Translations under genes and position numbers: made by a program
Source: Parasegetibacter sp. NRK P23
GTDB taxonomy: Bacteria > Bacteroidota > Bacteroidia > Chitinophagales > Chitinophagaceae
NCBI RefSeq assembly: GCF_023721715.1
Contig: NZ_JAMDLG010000001.1
Location: forward strand, 3,201,784-3,265,783
Reading direction: 5' to 3'
DNA length: 64,000 bases
Notes under the pieces: generated by a model
Told to the model about the DNA's origin: nothing
Seen by the model: only the letters and a program-made list of their open reading frames with translations
The model's database searches: none
Shown here: positions 53,528 through 62,465 of the stretch, piece by piece
Numbering within the stretch: the stretch's first letter is position 1
Layout of the letters: every line of letters starts with the position of its first letter

Positions 53528-54277
53528 TTATTTGAATCTCTTCTTGTTGAACTTGTTGTTTGGATTGTTCTGGTTGTTCCGGTTGTTGTTGCCGCCGCTG
53601 CCCTGGTTGTTCCGGTCGCGGTTATTACCCTGGCCGCCACCGTTACCCTGGTTTCCGCCTCGCGGCTGGAATTTCTGGTTGCGTTTGTTGCGGAAATCAT
53701 TGTAATTCCTGTTGTCGTTCTGGCGGAAATGCTGTGGGGGAGGAGCTTTCACCGCTGGCGCGTTGGTAAATTCAAGTCCGCCACCGGTGATGGCATCCAG
53801 TTCACCGCGGATGGCATCGTCATGAACGGCTTCTTTGTGCCAGTTCTGGTAAGCCAGTTTCATATAGTATGCAACAGCATTGGCGAAACCAGCTTTCTTT
53901 TCCGGATTTTCTTCCTGCAGTCCTTTGTTGATCACCCTTTCCAGGTGTTTTCCCAGGTGGGAATACCGTGGTTTTCCTTTGGGATACGGAATAATTTCCG
54001 GCCTTGCCTTCAGTGTTTCACGCGTTGGAATGGGGTAGGGAGATTCCACATCCAGTTTGAAATCGGAGATAAGGAAAAGGTGATCCCAGAGTTTATGGCG
54101 GAAGTCTTCCACATTTTTGAGGTGTGGGTTCAGAAAGCCCATCAGTTCTATCACCACGTAGGCATTGCGCTGGCGGGTTTCTTTGTCTTCAATAGACATC
54201 AGGTATTCCACCATACGCTGGATATGACGGCCGTATTCCCTCATGATGAGGTGATTCCTGGTAGTATTGTACTGCAT
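53528..54277 (-). CDS. DUF4290 family protein with Asn/Gly/Arg-rich tail
   Basis: A 249-residue protein conserved in Bacteroidota directly ahead of murA. Residues 1-160 form a helical domain (MREYGRHIQRMVEYLMSIED, HLGKHLERVINKGLQEENPEKK). The last 65 residues are a low-complexity tail of N, G, R and Q (RGGNQGNGGGQGNNRDR) ending in KKRFK, resembling RGG-type RNA-binding or condensate-forming segments. Function unknown. It is the first gene of the DUF4290-murA-gmk-gldE operon, preceded by a good promoter candidate. Confidence 0.85.
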   Translation of the reverse strand: MQYNTTRNHLIMREYGRHIQRMVEYLMSIEDKETRQRNAYVVIELMGFLNPHLKNVEDFRHKLWDHLFLISDFKLDVESPYPIPTRETLKARPEIIPYPKGKPRYSHLGKHLERVINKGLQEENPEKKAGFANAVAYYMKLAYQNWHKEAVHDDAIRGELDAITGGGLEFTNAPAVKAPPPQHFRQNDNRNYNDFRNKRNQKFQPRGGNQGNGGGQGNNRDRNNQGSGGNNNRNNQNNPNNKFNKKRFK

Positions 54278-54386
54278 GCAGGTAAGTTGCTGAGAAATAA
54301 AAATGTATTTACTAGGTAAAAAACCGAACTGCGCATGGCGCCTGAGTACTGGCTAGCCTTAGTCGATTGCGGTTTATAAGTACCGT

Positions 54387-54418
54387 CAAAGGTACAGGAA
54401 ACAATTTGAAAAAAGCAA
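54387..54418 (-). promoter_or_regulatory. Candidate promoter of the DUF4290-murA-gmk-gldE operon
   Basis: On the minus strand TTG (54418-54416), a 21-nt spacer and TACCTTTG (54394-54387) fit the Bacteroidota -33/-7 consensus (TTTG, TAnnTTTG). This predicts a leader of about 105 nt before the ATG at 54277. Confidence 0.55.
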
Positions 54419-54454
54419 CTCCCTGGATTGTGTTGATTTTGAATGGGTTAAACG

Positions 54455-55636
54455 TTATTGTATCAAAAGCCGGGTGGTAAATTGCTGCCTGGTGGCCTTA
54501 TCGGTGGCACGTACATAATACAAACCCGGTACTGGTTTTACGGACCAGTCTACCTGGAGGGAAGGCTGGTTGCGGAGTGTATATTGTTTGGTGAAAATCC
54601 GCTGGCCCGTGGTATTGATCAGTTCCACTTCCATATCTCCTTTAATGGCGCGGTCGAAATCGAGGCGTACGCCGGAGATGGCCGGGTTGGGGTAAGTGGT
54701 GAGCGCAAGATTGCCATCACTGAAATTTACCAGTTTAACAGGAGAGTAGCTGTAATTTTTTGAGGGCTCAATTCTTTTCACCCGGAAGAATAAGTTGGAG
54801 TTGATTCCTGTTTCTGGTGAATAGGCAATATTGTACAGAGAGGACAAAGACCCTGTGCCCTGAAGTGTTTTTACAGATTGAAAGTTTTTCCCGTCTGTGC
54901 TGATTTCTACTTCGTATTTTATATCTGAGTTTTCGTTCAGTCCAAGCCATTCAAGGTTGATCTTTCCATCTTTCTTGTAAGCATTAAAATATTTCATGCC
55001 ATCAGGAAGGATTTCCTGTGGGCACCAATAATAGGTAAGACGGAATGAACCCCAGTATTTGGAATTTATTTGCTGAAGGAAATTAATCCCACCCGTTGTA
55101 GAAATCAGTCCGCCGTTTACCGTATAAGTAAAATCCACTGTGCCGGATGTTCCCAGATATGTTGCATGGCTTGAAACCGCGGCAGAAGTTATGTGAGCAC
55201 TACTTTTAAATAGTGTATCGGGGCCATAAGCAATACTATCTGCGGGGTGATTCCCTTTTGCTGCCAATAAACTCGGCCCATAATTTCTCGATGCCGATTC
55301 AAAAACGGAAACTCCCGGGCCATTAAATTCATTGGCAAGATTCAGAACAAACCGGTAGGTTACATCAACATCTGCATTGTTCTTAACCTCCGTTAATGCC
55401 ACCAATGAAAGTGTATCCTGAAAAACAACGCATGTAAGCATGCCCGTGGAAGGAAGAAACTTTGGAAAAGAAATTGTTGCCGAGGGCGCAATAGTAGTAT
55501 CAAGAACGTAGTAATAGGTTATTGGCGTGGCAGGATCGCCATTGCTGCAATTACACTGTGCAGAAGCACCACTTGAAGAAAAACTAAAACCAATCAGCCA
55601 TAACGCACATAACAATGTGTAGAATTTTGGTTTCAT
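54455..55636 (-). CDS. Secreted protein of unknown function with T9SS type A sorting tail
   Basis: A 393-residue protein with a signal peptide (KPKFYTLLCALWLIGFSFSSSGASAQ). A Cys-containing start (CNCSNGDPATP) and a beta-rich domain of about 220 residues follow, with no recognisable family. Then come a linker (FNAYKKDGKINLEWLGLNENSDIKYEVEISTDGKNF) and a sorting domain with TTYPNPAISG and PVPGLYYVRATDKA, ending LLIQ. The frame is open back to 55756, but ATG 55636 starts the signal peptide. It stands alone, with a 177-bp gap to DUF4290 downstream. Confidence 0.8.
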   Translation of the reverse strand: MKPKFYTLLCALWLIGFSFSSSGASAQCNCSNGDPATPITYYYVLDTTIAPSATISFPKFLPSTGMLTCVVFQDTLSLVALTEVKNNADVDVTYRFVLNLANEFNGPGVSVFESASRNYGPSLLAAKGNHPADSIAYGPDTLFKSSAHITSAAVSSHATYLGTSGTVDFTYTVNGGLISTTGGINFLQQINSKYWGSFRLTYYWCPQEILPDGMKYFNAYKKDGKINLEWLGLNENSDIKYEVEISTDGKNFQSVKTLQGTGSLSSLYNIAYSPETGINSNLFFRVKRIEPSKNYSYSPVKLVNFSDGNLALTTYPNPAISGVRLDFDRAIKGDMEVELINTTGQRIFTKQYTLRNQPSLQVDWSVKPVPGLYYVRATDKATRQQFTTRLLIQ

Positions 55637-55678
55637 AGGGATCAATTTGGATTTGGACCTTGGATTCGGATTCAATTG

Positions 55679-55686
55679 CAAAATTA
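55679..55686 (-). promoter_or_regulatory. Candidate -7 box for the T9SS gene at 55636
   Basis: The minus strand reads TAATTTTG, an exact TAnnTTTG, 42 nt before the ATG at 55636. No clear -33 element was found. Confidence 0.4.
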
Positions 55687-55817
55687 GAAAGAATACCAAC
55701 CCGTTCATAGGTGGAATCCCTTCAATTTTAAGCACCGTAATTCCCGCAAAAACCAAGCCTTTTTTGGGCCGGACCCTTGCCGGAACACAACTGTAAAACG
55801 AAGCAAAGCCTTATTTA

Positions 55818-55846
55818 TTGCGCCTTTCAGGAATGTGTTACTTTTG
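55818..55846 (+). promoter_or_regulatory. Candidate promoter directly in front of the gene at 55852
   Basis: TTG at 55818-55820, an 18-nt spacer and TACTTTTG at 55839-55846. The box ends 5 nt before the ATG at 55852, so the transcript would be leaderless or nearly so. Confidence 0.5.
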
Positions 55847-55851
55847 CGGAA

Positions 55852-56820
55852 ATGAACGGAAAAATTTTGCTGCATGTTCCCGGTAAGAACAAAAAGAACG
55901 CGCTTTTCTTTGATGAAAGCCAGTTCGTTACCGCGGAACTGAAAGCCACCGGTAATGCTGCTGTACATATTGGCTGGGCCAGGAGCAATGCGCCTGATGC
56001 TGAAAATAAAGAGGCCTCTGTTATTGAAAAAGCCTGGTTTCGCAGGTTCACCCTACCCTCGCTCCTGAAAAACTCCGGTACCGGCGCCGTGGTTAGTCTG
56101 GATGAATACAGGCCACATACGGGAGAAAAGCCCTGCATGAACGTGGTGTTATCGCCTGGGCAAAAAAACCGAACTGGTGTTTTCACGCCCGATGCTCCGC
56201 TTGCGGAAGAGACCGATGTTCCCTGGCTACCGGCTTTTGCAGACCCTGCAGCCGCTGTGCTGAACTGGGAAGAACGTGAGACCGTTAAAGAACAGCTAAC
56301 AGAAGGAAAGGAATATTTCCTCACCTTACTGGATGCCCACGACAAAACCTCCCTCACGCAAATGCTGAAGGCTTATTCGTTGTTCAAGCAACGCCAGCGT
56401 ACCGGGCTGCGCTGGTTGTTCGCGGGTACCGAAGCGCAGGTAGCGGCCTTTAAGGTATTGACGGCTTCCTATAAATTGCGCGAGCACCTTACTATTCTAC
56501 CCCTGCCCGAAGCCATCCTGCCCTGGCAATGGATTGCGGCGGCTTATGCACTCCTATATTTCCCCACACAAAAAAGCTGGCACCTGCCCCTTTATACTGC
56601 GTTGGCCGCAGGTGCGCCAGTGATTACTTCAGCCGGTTATGCCGCTGTTCCCGGAGCCGGGGCATTGATATCAGCAGGAACACCGGGTGAACTTTCAGAA
56701 GCGATGAAACTGATCTTTAAAGATGAAGCCCATCGGAGCCAACTGATCCACAACGGATTGGAGCGCGCACTTCTTTTTACACCGCGGGCCACGATGGAAA
56801 AGATCAACCAATGGTTCTGA
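55852..56820 (+). CDS. Glycosyltransferase-like protein (diverged GT4 type)
   Basis: A 322-residue soluble protein. The C-terminal half resembles the donor-binding half of GT-B enzymes: a strand/helix unit TGLRWLFAGTEAQVAAFK, then LTILPLPEAILPWQWIAAAYALLYFP, then WHLPLYTALAAGAPVITSA, and a closing helix with a final Trp-Phe. The N-terminal half (GKILLHVPGKNKKNALFFDE) shows no clear acceptor motif, so the assignment is tentative. An in-frame ATG at 55777 is possible, but the promoter box at 55839-55846 favours ATG 55852. Role unknown; no glycan genes adjoin it. Confidence 0.6.
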   Translation: MNGKILLHVPGKNKKNALFFDESQFVTAELKATGNAAVHIGWARSNAPDAENKEASVIEKAWFRRFTLPSLLKNSGTGAVVSLDEYRPHTGEKPCMNVVLSPGQKNRTGVFTPDAPLAEETDVPWLPAFADPAAAVLNWEERETVKEQLTEGKEYFLTLLDAHDKTSLTQMLKAYSLFKQRQRTGLRWLFAGTEAQVAAFKVLTASYKLREHLTILPLPEAILPWQWIAAAYALLYFPTQKSWHLPLYTALAAGAPVITSAGYAAVPGAGALISAGTPGELSEAMKLIFKDEAHRSQLIHNGLERALLFTPRATMEKINQWF

Positions 56821-56843
56821 ATCCGATTGCGGCCGCGATTCTG

Positions 56844-56851
56844 TACATTTG
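56844..56851 (+). promoter_or_regulatory. Candidate -7 box for gldC
   Basis: TACATTTG matches TAnnTTTG exactly and lies 74 nt before the ATG at 56926. A possible TTG at 56827-56829 is closer than the usual spacing, so this is a moderate call. Confidence 0.4.
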
Positions 56852-56925
56852 CATGTAATTTACCCGTGAAAACAGGTTCAAACATCATTATACAAAGCAC
56901 CAACAGCGCGTAAGCAATAAGCACT

Positions 56926-57267
56926 ATGAAACAATCCACGATCACGATCAATGTAGCATTGGACGAAGATAAAGTTCCACAGGAAATCAACTGGCAGGCC
57001 ACCGACAGTACCGCGGATACCGCCCAAAACGCCAAGGCTATGATGCTGGCCTTCTGGGACGGCGCCGATAAATCCGCTATGCGCATTGACCTCTGGACCA
57101 AAGACATGATGGTGGATGAAATGGCCGATTTTTTCTACCAGACCATCACCACCATGGCCGATACGTACAACCGCGCCACCAGGCATACCGAACTGGTGGA
57201 CGATATGAAAAAGTTTGCCCAGGATTTCTATAAGAAATTCCGCGACAGCCAGGAAAAAGCGGGATAA
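56926..57267 (+). CDS. gldC: Gliding motility protein GldC
   Basis: A 113-residue cytosolic protein found across Bacteroidota. It starts KQSTITINVALDEDKVPQEINWQATDS and contains MMLAFWDG and RIDLWTKDMMVDEMADFF, the conserved GldC blocks. In Flavobacterium johnsoniae gldC mutants glide poorly rather than losing motility, so its role is accessory. Here it begins a short housekeeping run with yqeY (53 nt downstream) and cvpA. Confidence 0.87.
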   Translation: MKQSTITINVALDEDKVPQEINWQATDSTADTAQNAKAMMLAFWDGADKSAMRIDLWTKDMMVDEMADFFYQTITTMADTYNRATRHTELVDDMKKFAQDFYKKFRDSQEKAG

Positions 57268-57320
57268 CCCGATTCCGCTGTTGAGTTACTCGCCGGATAC
57301 ATCACCTAAAACTTGAACAC

Positions 57321-57773
57321 ATGAGCCTTGAACAAAAGATTATGGGCGATATGAAAGCCGCCATGCTTGCCAAAGACGAAAAAGCCCTCCGCGCCCTGCG
57401 CGCCATCAAAGCGGGGATCATCAACGCGAAAACCGCGGAAGGCGCGGGCGGTGTGATCTCTGAAGAAGAGGAGCAAAAGCTTTTGCTGAAACTCGTAAAA
57501 CAAAGAAGGGACTCCCTGGAAATATTCACCCAGCAGAACAGGCCGGAGCTGGCGCAGAAAGAGCAGGAAGAAATTGAGGTAATCGAAAAATTCCTGCCCA
57601 AACAACTGGATCCCGAAGAGTTGAAGGCCGCTTTACGGGCCATCATTGAACAAACCGGCGCCAAATCTCCCGCCGATATGGGGAAAGTAATGGGCATGGC
57701 TACCAAACAACTGGCGGGAAAAGCCGACGGCAAAGCAATTTCAGCAACAGTAAAAGAACTGCTCGCCGGCTAA
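57321..57773 (+). CDS. GatB/YqeY domain-containing protein
   Basis: A 150-residue helical protein with the complete YqeY pattern: DMKAAMLAKDEKALRALRAIKAGI, a middle VIEKFLPKQLDPEEL, and a C-terminal ADMGKVMGMATKQLAGKADGKAIS matching the tRNA-binding tail domain of GatB. Stand-alone YqeY proteins have no firmly established role; a tRNA or amidotransferase-related function is assumed. It lies 10 nt before cvpA. Confidence 0.9.
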   Translation: MSLEQKIMGDMKAAMLAKDEKALRALRAIKAGIINAKTAEGAGGVISEEEEQKLLLKLVKQRRDSLEIFTQQNRPELAQKEQEEIEVIEKFLPKQLDPEELKAALRAIIEQTGAKSPADMGKVMGMATKQLAGKADGKAISATVKELLAG

Positions 57774-57783
57774 ATCGTATCCA

Positions 57784-58290
57784 TTGGATTTTATCATCAT
57801 CCTGATATTGGGTTATGCCGCCTGGAAAGGGTGGAGCAGAGGCTTCATCATGGCCCTGTTTTCACTTGCCGGCACCTTGCTGGGCGTGTTGGCCGCCATC
57901 AAATTCTCAGCGGTGATGGCCGTTTACCTGGAAGAACATACCAGTTGGGATGGAAAATGGCTGCCGTTCGTTTCCTTCCTGATTGTTTTGTTGCTGGTGA
58001 CGATGGTGGTAAATATGGCCGGTAAAATGGTGGAAGCCACCATGGATGCGGCACTGCTGGGCGCGGCCAACAAGCTCGCAGGCGTGGTACTCTACGTTAT
58101 TTTATATGCATTCGTGGTGAGTATGGCGCTTTATTACGGCGGAAAAGCCGGATTAATGGAACCCAGGACCGAAGGGCTGGCCGGTATATTGACCCCGATC
58201 GCACCCAAAGTGCTCAGTTTCCTGGCCCAATGGCTCCCGTTTTTAAGAGACGCCCTGCTCGATCTGGAAGCATGGCTGGGCCGTGAGTAA
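57784..58290 (+). CDS. CvpA family membrane protein
   Basis: A 168-residue protein with four hydrophobic segments. It starts DFIIILILGYAAWKGWSRGFIM, the typical CvpA opening in which a short acidic-aromatic start is followed by a Gly/Arg loop, and continues LPFVSFLIVLLLVTMVVNMAGKMVE. CvpA is linked to colicin V production in E. coli and more generally to envelope homeostasis. The start codon is TTG, as no ATG is in frame upstream. It is probably in the gldC-yqeY transcript. Confidence 0.85.
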   Translation: MDFIIILILGYAAWKGWSRGFIMALFSLAGTLLGVLAAIKFSAVMAVYLEEHTSWDGKWLPFVSFLIVLLLVTMVVNMAGKMVEATMDAALLGAANKLAGVVLYVILYAFVVSMALYYGGKAGLMEPRTEGLAGILTPIAPKVLSFLAQWLPFLRDALLDLEAWLGRE

Positions 58291-58377
58291 CGTTTTTTTT
58301 CTTACATTGAATACAAATAAAGCGTTAAAATCCTTTATTTTAGCGATTGATTGTGGCTTTGAATATCAACTAGCAAG

Positions 58378-59157
58378 ATGCATTACGAGATCAAACAACA
58401 GGATAAGTTCAGGTTCGTTGAAGAAGGACAGGGTGAGCCATTGGTATTGTTACATGGCTTGTTCGGTGCACTGAGTAATTTCAGTGACCTCATCGAATAT
58501 TTCAGGCAGCATTATAAAGTGGTGGTGCCCATGTTGCCTTTATTCGACCTGGATATCCTGCACACCTCGGTGGGCGGGCTGCAAAAATATGTCCATAAAT
58601 TCATCGAAGCCAGGGATTACAATAATATCCACCTGCTCGGCAACTCACTGGGGGGCCATGTTGGTCTCGTACACATCCTCAAGCACCCCGAACGCATCAA
58701 ATCACTGATTCTCACCGGAAGTTCCGGGCTTTTCGAGAACGGTATGGGGGATACTTACCCCAAAAGGGGCGATTACGAGTACATCCGGAAAAAAACTGAA
58801 CTTACCTTCTACGACCCGGCTATGGCCACCAAAGAACTGGTAGACGAAGTTTACGAGATCGTGAACTCCAGGCTCAAGGTCATCAAAATCATCGCGCTGG
58901 CCAAAAGCGCTATCCGCAACAACCTCGGCGAAGAACTAGCCCAGATTAAACAGCCCACGCTGCTGGTATGGGGCAACAACGACACCATTACCCCGCCGTT
59001 TGTGGCCCGGGAATTCAATAAACTCATTCCTAACAGTGAACTGCATTTCATCGACAAGTGCGGACACGCCCCTATGATGGAAGTGCCGGGGGAATTTAAT
59101 TCGATCCTTCATAAATTTCTTACAAAACTGAATCAACCGGCAGCGGTTCACCAGTAA
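58378..59157 (+). CDS. Alpha/beta-fold hydrolase
   Basis: A 259-residue cytosolic hydrolase with a complete triad: nucleophile in LLGNSLGGHVGLV, acid in WGNNDTITPP and His in DKCGHAPMMEVP. The oxyanion segment LVLLHGLFGALSNF is also present. There is no lid insertion of note and no signal peptide. The substrate is unknown; family members include esterases and C-C bond hydrolases. It lies 87 nt after cvpA in the same direction. Confidence 0.87.
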   Translation: MHYEIKQQDKFRFVEEGQGEPLVLLHGLFGALSNFSDLIEYFRQHYKVVVPMLPLFDLDILHTSVGGLQKYVHKFIEARDYNNIHLLGNSLGGHVGLVHILKHPERIKSLILTGSSGLFENGMGDTYPKRGDYEYIRKKTELTFYDPAMATKELVDEVYEIVNSRLKVIKIIALAKSAIRNNLGEELAQIKQPTLLVWGNNDTITPPFVAREFNKLIPNSELHFIDKCGHAPMMEVPGEFNSILHKFLTKLNQPAAVHQ

Positions 59158-59270
59158 TTATCGTCTATAAGGGAACAGCGGAGCCAAACGATGCGCCTGC
59201 AATATGAAAGCAAGGAACAGCGTTTGCTTGTGTGGGAAAGTCATATTGTTCGTCCTTAAAATCAGAACCG

Positions 59271-59933
59271 GTGATCAACAGAAACCTCATTTCAGCTGCC
59301 ATCCCCCGTCTCCATTTGCACGATACCGTGTACCTGGCCCTGCAATACATGTCTGATTTCCACCTCACCCACCTCCCCGTGGTGCAGGATGATAAGTTTG
59401 TAGGTGTGGTGAATGAAGAAAGTCTGCTCGATGTAAGCGATGAAACGGCGCCCCTATACAGGATCCAGGAAAGTTTCATCCCTCATTTCACCGGAGCGGG
59501 CAACCATATTTTCGATACACTCAGTAAGATAACCGAATACCAGTTGAGCTCTATTGCGGTGGTGGAAACGGATGGCAACTTCGTCGGCTCCATCACCCAG
59601 CAGGACCTGCTCAAACAACTGGCCCTTTTTACCGGTGCCAACGACAAAGGTGCGCTGATCGTGCTTTCGATGGAAAAACAGGACTTCTCTTTCAGTGAGA
59701 TCAGCCGGTTGATTGAAACCAATGACGCCTATGTTACCCAACTGAATACGGCACATATTCCGGGAACCGGTGAATTTATTGTGATCCTGCGCATCAATAA
59801 GTTTGAAGTATCCGACATCATTGCCACCCTGCAACGTTTCGAATACAATGTGAAATACTATTTTGGGGAAGAGAGATATGAGAACGAGCTGAAAAGCAAT
59901 TATGAACACCTGATGAATTACCTCAATATCTAA
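59271..59933 (+). CDS. CBS-domain pair protein with ACT-like C-terminus
   Basis: About 220 residues. The CBS pair occupies the first half (SDFHLTHLPVVQDDKFVGVVNEESLLD; YQLSSIAVVETDGNFVGSITQQDLL). An ACT-like fold follows with KGALIVLSMEKQDFSFSEISRLIE and TGEFIVILRINKFEVSDIIATL. Such proteins bind adenine nucleotides and usually regulate a partner; it sits two genes before nadK, which would be a reasonable partner by context. The start is uncertain: GTG at 59232 and 59271 are both in frame, and 59271 lies just before the first CBS residues. Confidence 0.83.
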   Translation: MINRNLISAAIPRLHLHDTVYLALQYMSDFHLTHLPVVQDDKFVGVVNEESLLDVSDETAPLYRIQESFIPHFTGAGNHIFDTLSKITEYQLSSIAVVETDGNFVGSITQQDLLKQLALFTGANDKGALIVLSMEKQDFSFSEISRLIETNDAYVTQLNTAHIPGTGEFIVILRINKFEVSDIIATLQRFEYNVKYYFGEERYENELKSNYEHLMNYLNI

Positions 59934-60003
59934 ACTTGGCATAAATTTTTTAGTCCGGTATCGTTTAGCACCCTAAACGCTTATCTTTATCACATTTCAC
60001 TTC

Positions 60004-61473
60004 ATGAGGATACCGGATTTAAAATACGCATGGTCATTGTGTCTGCTGCTGTTGTGTGTAATGCGCGCTTCCTCACAGGCCCGGATAGAACCCCCGCCCA
60101 TTCTGGATACATCATTTCTGAATGTGGTTCCGCCTAAAGACACCACTCCCCGCCCTGCGGTCAATTCCCCTTTCCATATTCGCGAAATTTATATCACCGG
60201 CAATAAAAAAACAAAATCCTACACCATTGAACGGGAGTTACCTTTCCTCCGTGGAGATATGGTAGAACTGAAATACCTGGTGGAGAAATTCGAGATCGCC
60301 CGGCAACAGTTGATGAACACCGCGCTCTTCCATGAAGTGGTGGTGGCCGTGAAAAGTTTTGAAGGCTACAACGTGGATGTAATGGTGGATGTGAAGGAAA
60401 GATGGTATGTTTTCCCCATCCCGTACTTTAAGTTGGTGGACCGTAACCTGAACCAATGGTGGGTAGAACAGAACAAGAGCCTTGAACGGGTGAACTATGG
60501 ACTGAAGTTCACTTATTACAATTTTACGGGCAGAAAGGACAAACTTCGTTTATGGCTCATCAACGGCTATAACCGCCAGATACAGATGCGGTACGAACAG
60601 CCTTATGCCGATAAATCTTTGAAACACGGCTATAATATTGGCTTCTCCTACCTCAAGAACCGGGAGGTGAACTATGCCACCATCGATGATAAACAGGCCT
60701 TCGTGAAACGGGATGGTTTCATCCGCGACCAGTTGCAGGTGAACCTGGAATATGTTTACCGCCCCGCGCTGCGTACCCGCCATACCTTCAAACTCATTTA
60801 TACCGATGAAAAAGTGGGCGATACCGTTGTGCAGTTGAACCCCGGTTATTTTAATGCGGGCATGCGCCGCGTACGGTTCCCGGAACTGTCTTATACGCTC
60901 GATTACCAGTTCGTGGATTATATTCCTTACCCGCAGGATGGGTTCATGGGCGATTTCACTTTTGCGAAACAGGGTTTCCATAAGGACCTGAACGTATGGT
61001 CCTTTGCCGCGAAAGCCAATTATTCCAGGAAGTTCGCGCCCAAAATGTCGTACACCGTTCAGGCCAACGCTTCGGTAAAGTTTCCTTTCAACCAGCCTTT
61101 CTACGCGAGAAGGTTATTGGGCTTCGGCGACAACTACCTCCGCGGAATGGAATACTATGTGGTGGATGGCGTAGCCGGCGGATTATTGCGCACCACGTTA
61201 AGGCGGGAAATGTTCAAATTAACCATCGGCAACCCGGTAAAGTCGAACCTGCGCTCCATCCCTTTCCGCTTTTTCCTGAAAACTTACGCGGACATCGGCT
61301 ATGTATATTCACGTGATCCGGGCCCTACCAACCAGCTTTCCAACCGCATGTTGTACACCTGCGGGCTGGGTGTTGACGTGGTAACCATCTACGATTTTGT
61401 GATGCGGTTCGAATTCAGTCTGAACCAACTCGGACAAAACGGCCTGTTTTTACACAACAGAAACGATTTCTGA
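60004..61473 (+). CDS. BamA/TamA-like outer-membrane protein with a single POTRA domain
   Basis: A 489-residue outer-membrane protein. After the signal peptide (about 1-27) one POTRA-like unit spans about 57-135 (IREIYITGNKKTKSYTIEREL; VDVMVDVKERWYVFPIPYF). The remainder is a barrel region rich in aromatic strands, with the chaperone-recognition-like ending FVMRFEFSLNQLGQNGLFLHN...DF. BamA itself has four or five POTRA domains and is not seen here. This is a smaller Omp85-type family member of unknown role, common in Bacteroidota near nadK. Confidence 0.75.
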   Translation: MRIPDLKYAWSLCLLLLCVMRASSQARIEPPPILDTSFLNVVPPKDTTPRPAVNSPFHIREIYITGNKKTKSYTIERELPFLRGDMVELKYLVEKFEIARQQLMNTALFHEVVVAVKSFEGYNVDVMVDVKERWYVFPIPYFKLVDRNLNQWWVEQNKSLERVNYGLKFTYYNFTGRKDKLRLWLINGYNRQIQMRYEQPYADKSLKHGYNIGFSYLKNREVNYATIDDKQAFVKRDGFIRDQLQVNLEYVYRPALRTRHTFKLIYTDEKVGDTVVQLNPGYFNAGMRRVRFPELSYTLDYQFVDYIPYPQDGFMGDFTFAKQGFHKDLNVWSFAAKANYSRKFAPKMSYTVQANASVKFPFNQPFYARRLLGFGDNYLRGMEYYVVDGVAGGLLRTTLRREMFKLTIGNPVKSNLRSIPFRFFLKTYADIGYVYSRDPGPTNQLSNRMLYTCGLGVDVVTIYDFVMRFEFSLNQLGQNGLFLHNRNDF

Positions 61474-61527
61474 GTATTTTGCCGCCTTATTGTACCGGAG
61501 TGCCGGGCATCACCAAAAAAGATACGG

Positions 61528-62406
61528 ATGAAAGTTGCTATTTACAGCCGGAAATTGGAGTGGGACCTGTACCAGGAAGTACAGCTCCTGATCGACGAAC
61601 TGGTTGCCCAGCAAATAGACCCCGTTTTTTACGCGCCTTTCTACCAGCAGATCAGCCAATCCATGGAACTGCTCCCCGGCTGGAAAACCTTCTCCGAATC
61701 GGCCGAACTGGGGGAAGAAATAGATTGTATCATCAGCCTGGGCGGCGATGGTACTTTACTGGATACGGTAACCCTCGTGCGCAACAAGAATATCCCCGTA
61801 ATGGGTATCAACTTCGGAAGGCTGGGCTTCCTGGCCAGCATAGGCAAGGAAAACCTGACCAGCGCCGTTTCCGCACTTGTAAACCGCACTTATGTGCTGG
61901 ATAAAAGAGTGCTGATCCACCTCGATTCCAATATCCCCTTATTTGATGGGCTGCCTTATGGACTGAACGAGTTTTCCATCCACAAGCGGGACATCGCTTC
62001 GATGATAAAGATCCATACCTACCTCAATGGAGAATTCCTGAACAGCTATTATGCCGACGGGCTGATCCTGGCCACGCCCACCGGATCCACAGGGTATTCC
62101 CTCAGTTGCAACGGCCCCGTGGTGTTCCCGGATTCAGGTAGTTTCGTGATCACACCCGTTGCGCCACACAACCTGAATGTGCGGCCCATTGTGGTGCCGG
62201 ATAACACGGTCATCAGTTTTGAAGTAGAGAGCCGCAGCGACCAGATCATCTGCGCCCTGGACTCGAGGAGAGAAATTGTTGAAAAAGACATACAACTTGC
62301 CGTAAAAAAGGAGAACTTTACCATAAGTTTGGTACGCCTCAATGAAAATAATTTCCTTCAGACCCTCAGAACCAAACTTTCCTGGGGCCTTGATAAAAGA
62401 AATTAA
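61528..62406 (+). CDS. nadK: NAD kinase
   Basis: A 292-residue cytosolic kinase that makes NADP from NAD. Motifs are the GGDGT phosphate-binding site at residues 72-76, NFGRLGFLASI, NEFSIHKRD and TPTGSTGYSLSCNGP. It begins 54 nt after the BamA-like gene and is followed by the PorG candidate. The nadK-porG-uppS order is a known Bacteroidota neighbourhood. Confidence 0.94.
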   Translation: MKVAIYSRKLEWDLYQEVQLLIDELVAQQIDPVFYAPFYQQISQSMELLPGWKTFSESAELGEEIDCIISLGGDGTLLDTVTLVRNKNIPVMGINFGRLGFLASIGKENLTSAVSALVNRTYVLDKRVLIHLDSNIPLFDGLPYGLNEFSIHKRDIASMIKIHTYLNGEFLNSYYADGLILATPTGSTGYSLSCNGPVVFPDSGSFVITPVAPHNLNVRPIVVPDNTVISFEVESRSDQIICALDSRREIVEKDIQLAVKKENFTISLVRLNENNFLQTLRTKLSWGLDKRN

Positions 62407-62465
62407 CAGATCCTCTATCCTAAAAAGCCGGTATTTACGTTAACCACTAACACATTCGTGCGCAC

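Noticed and set aside
54278-54380. Possible tRNA-like or structured RNA in the DUF4290 leader
   Set aside because: No cloverleaf with conserved TTC loop or acceptor stem could be traced; only small hairpins are present.
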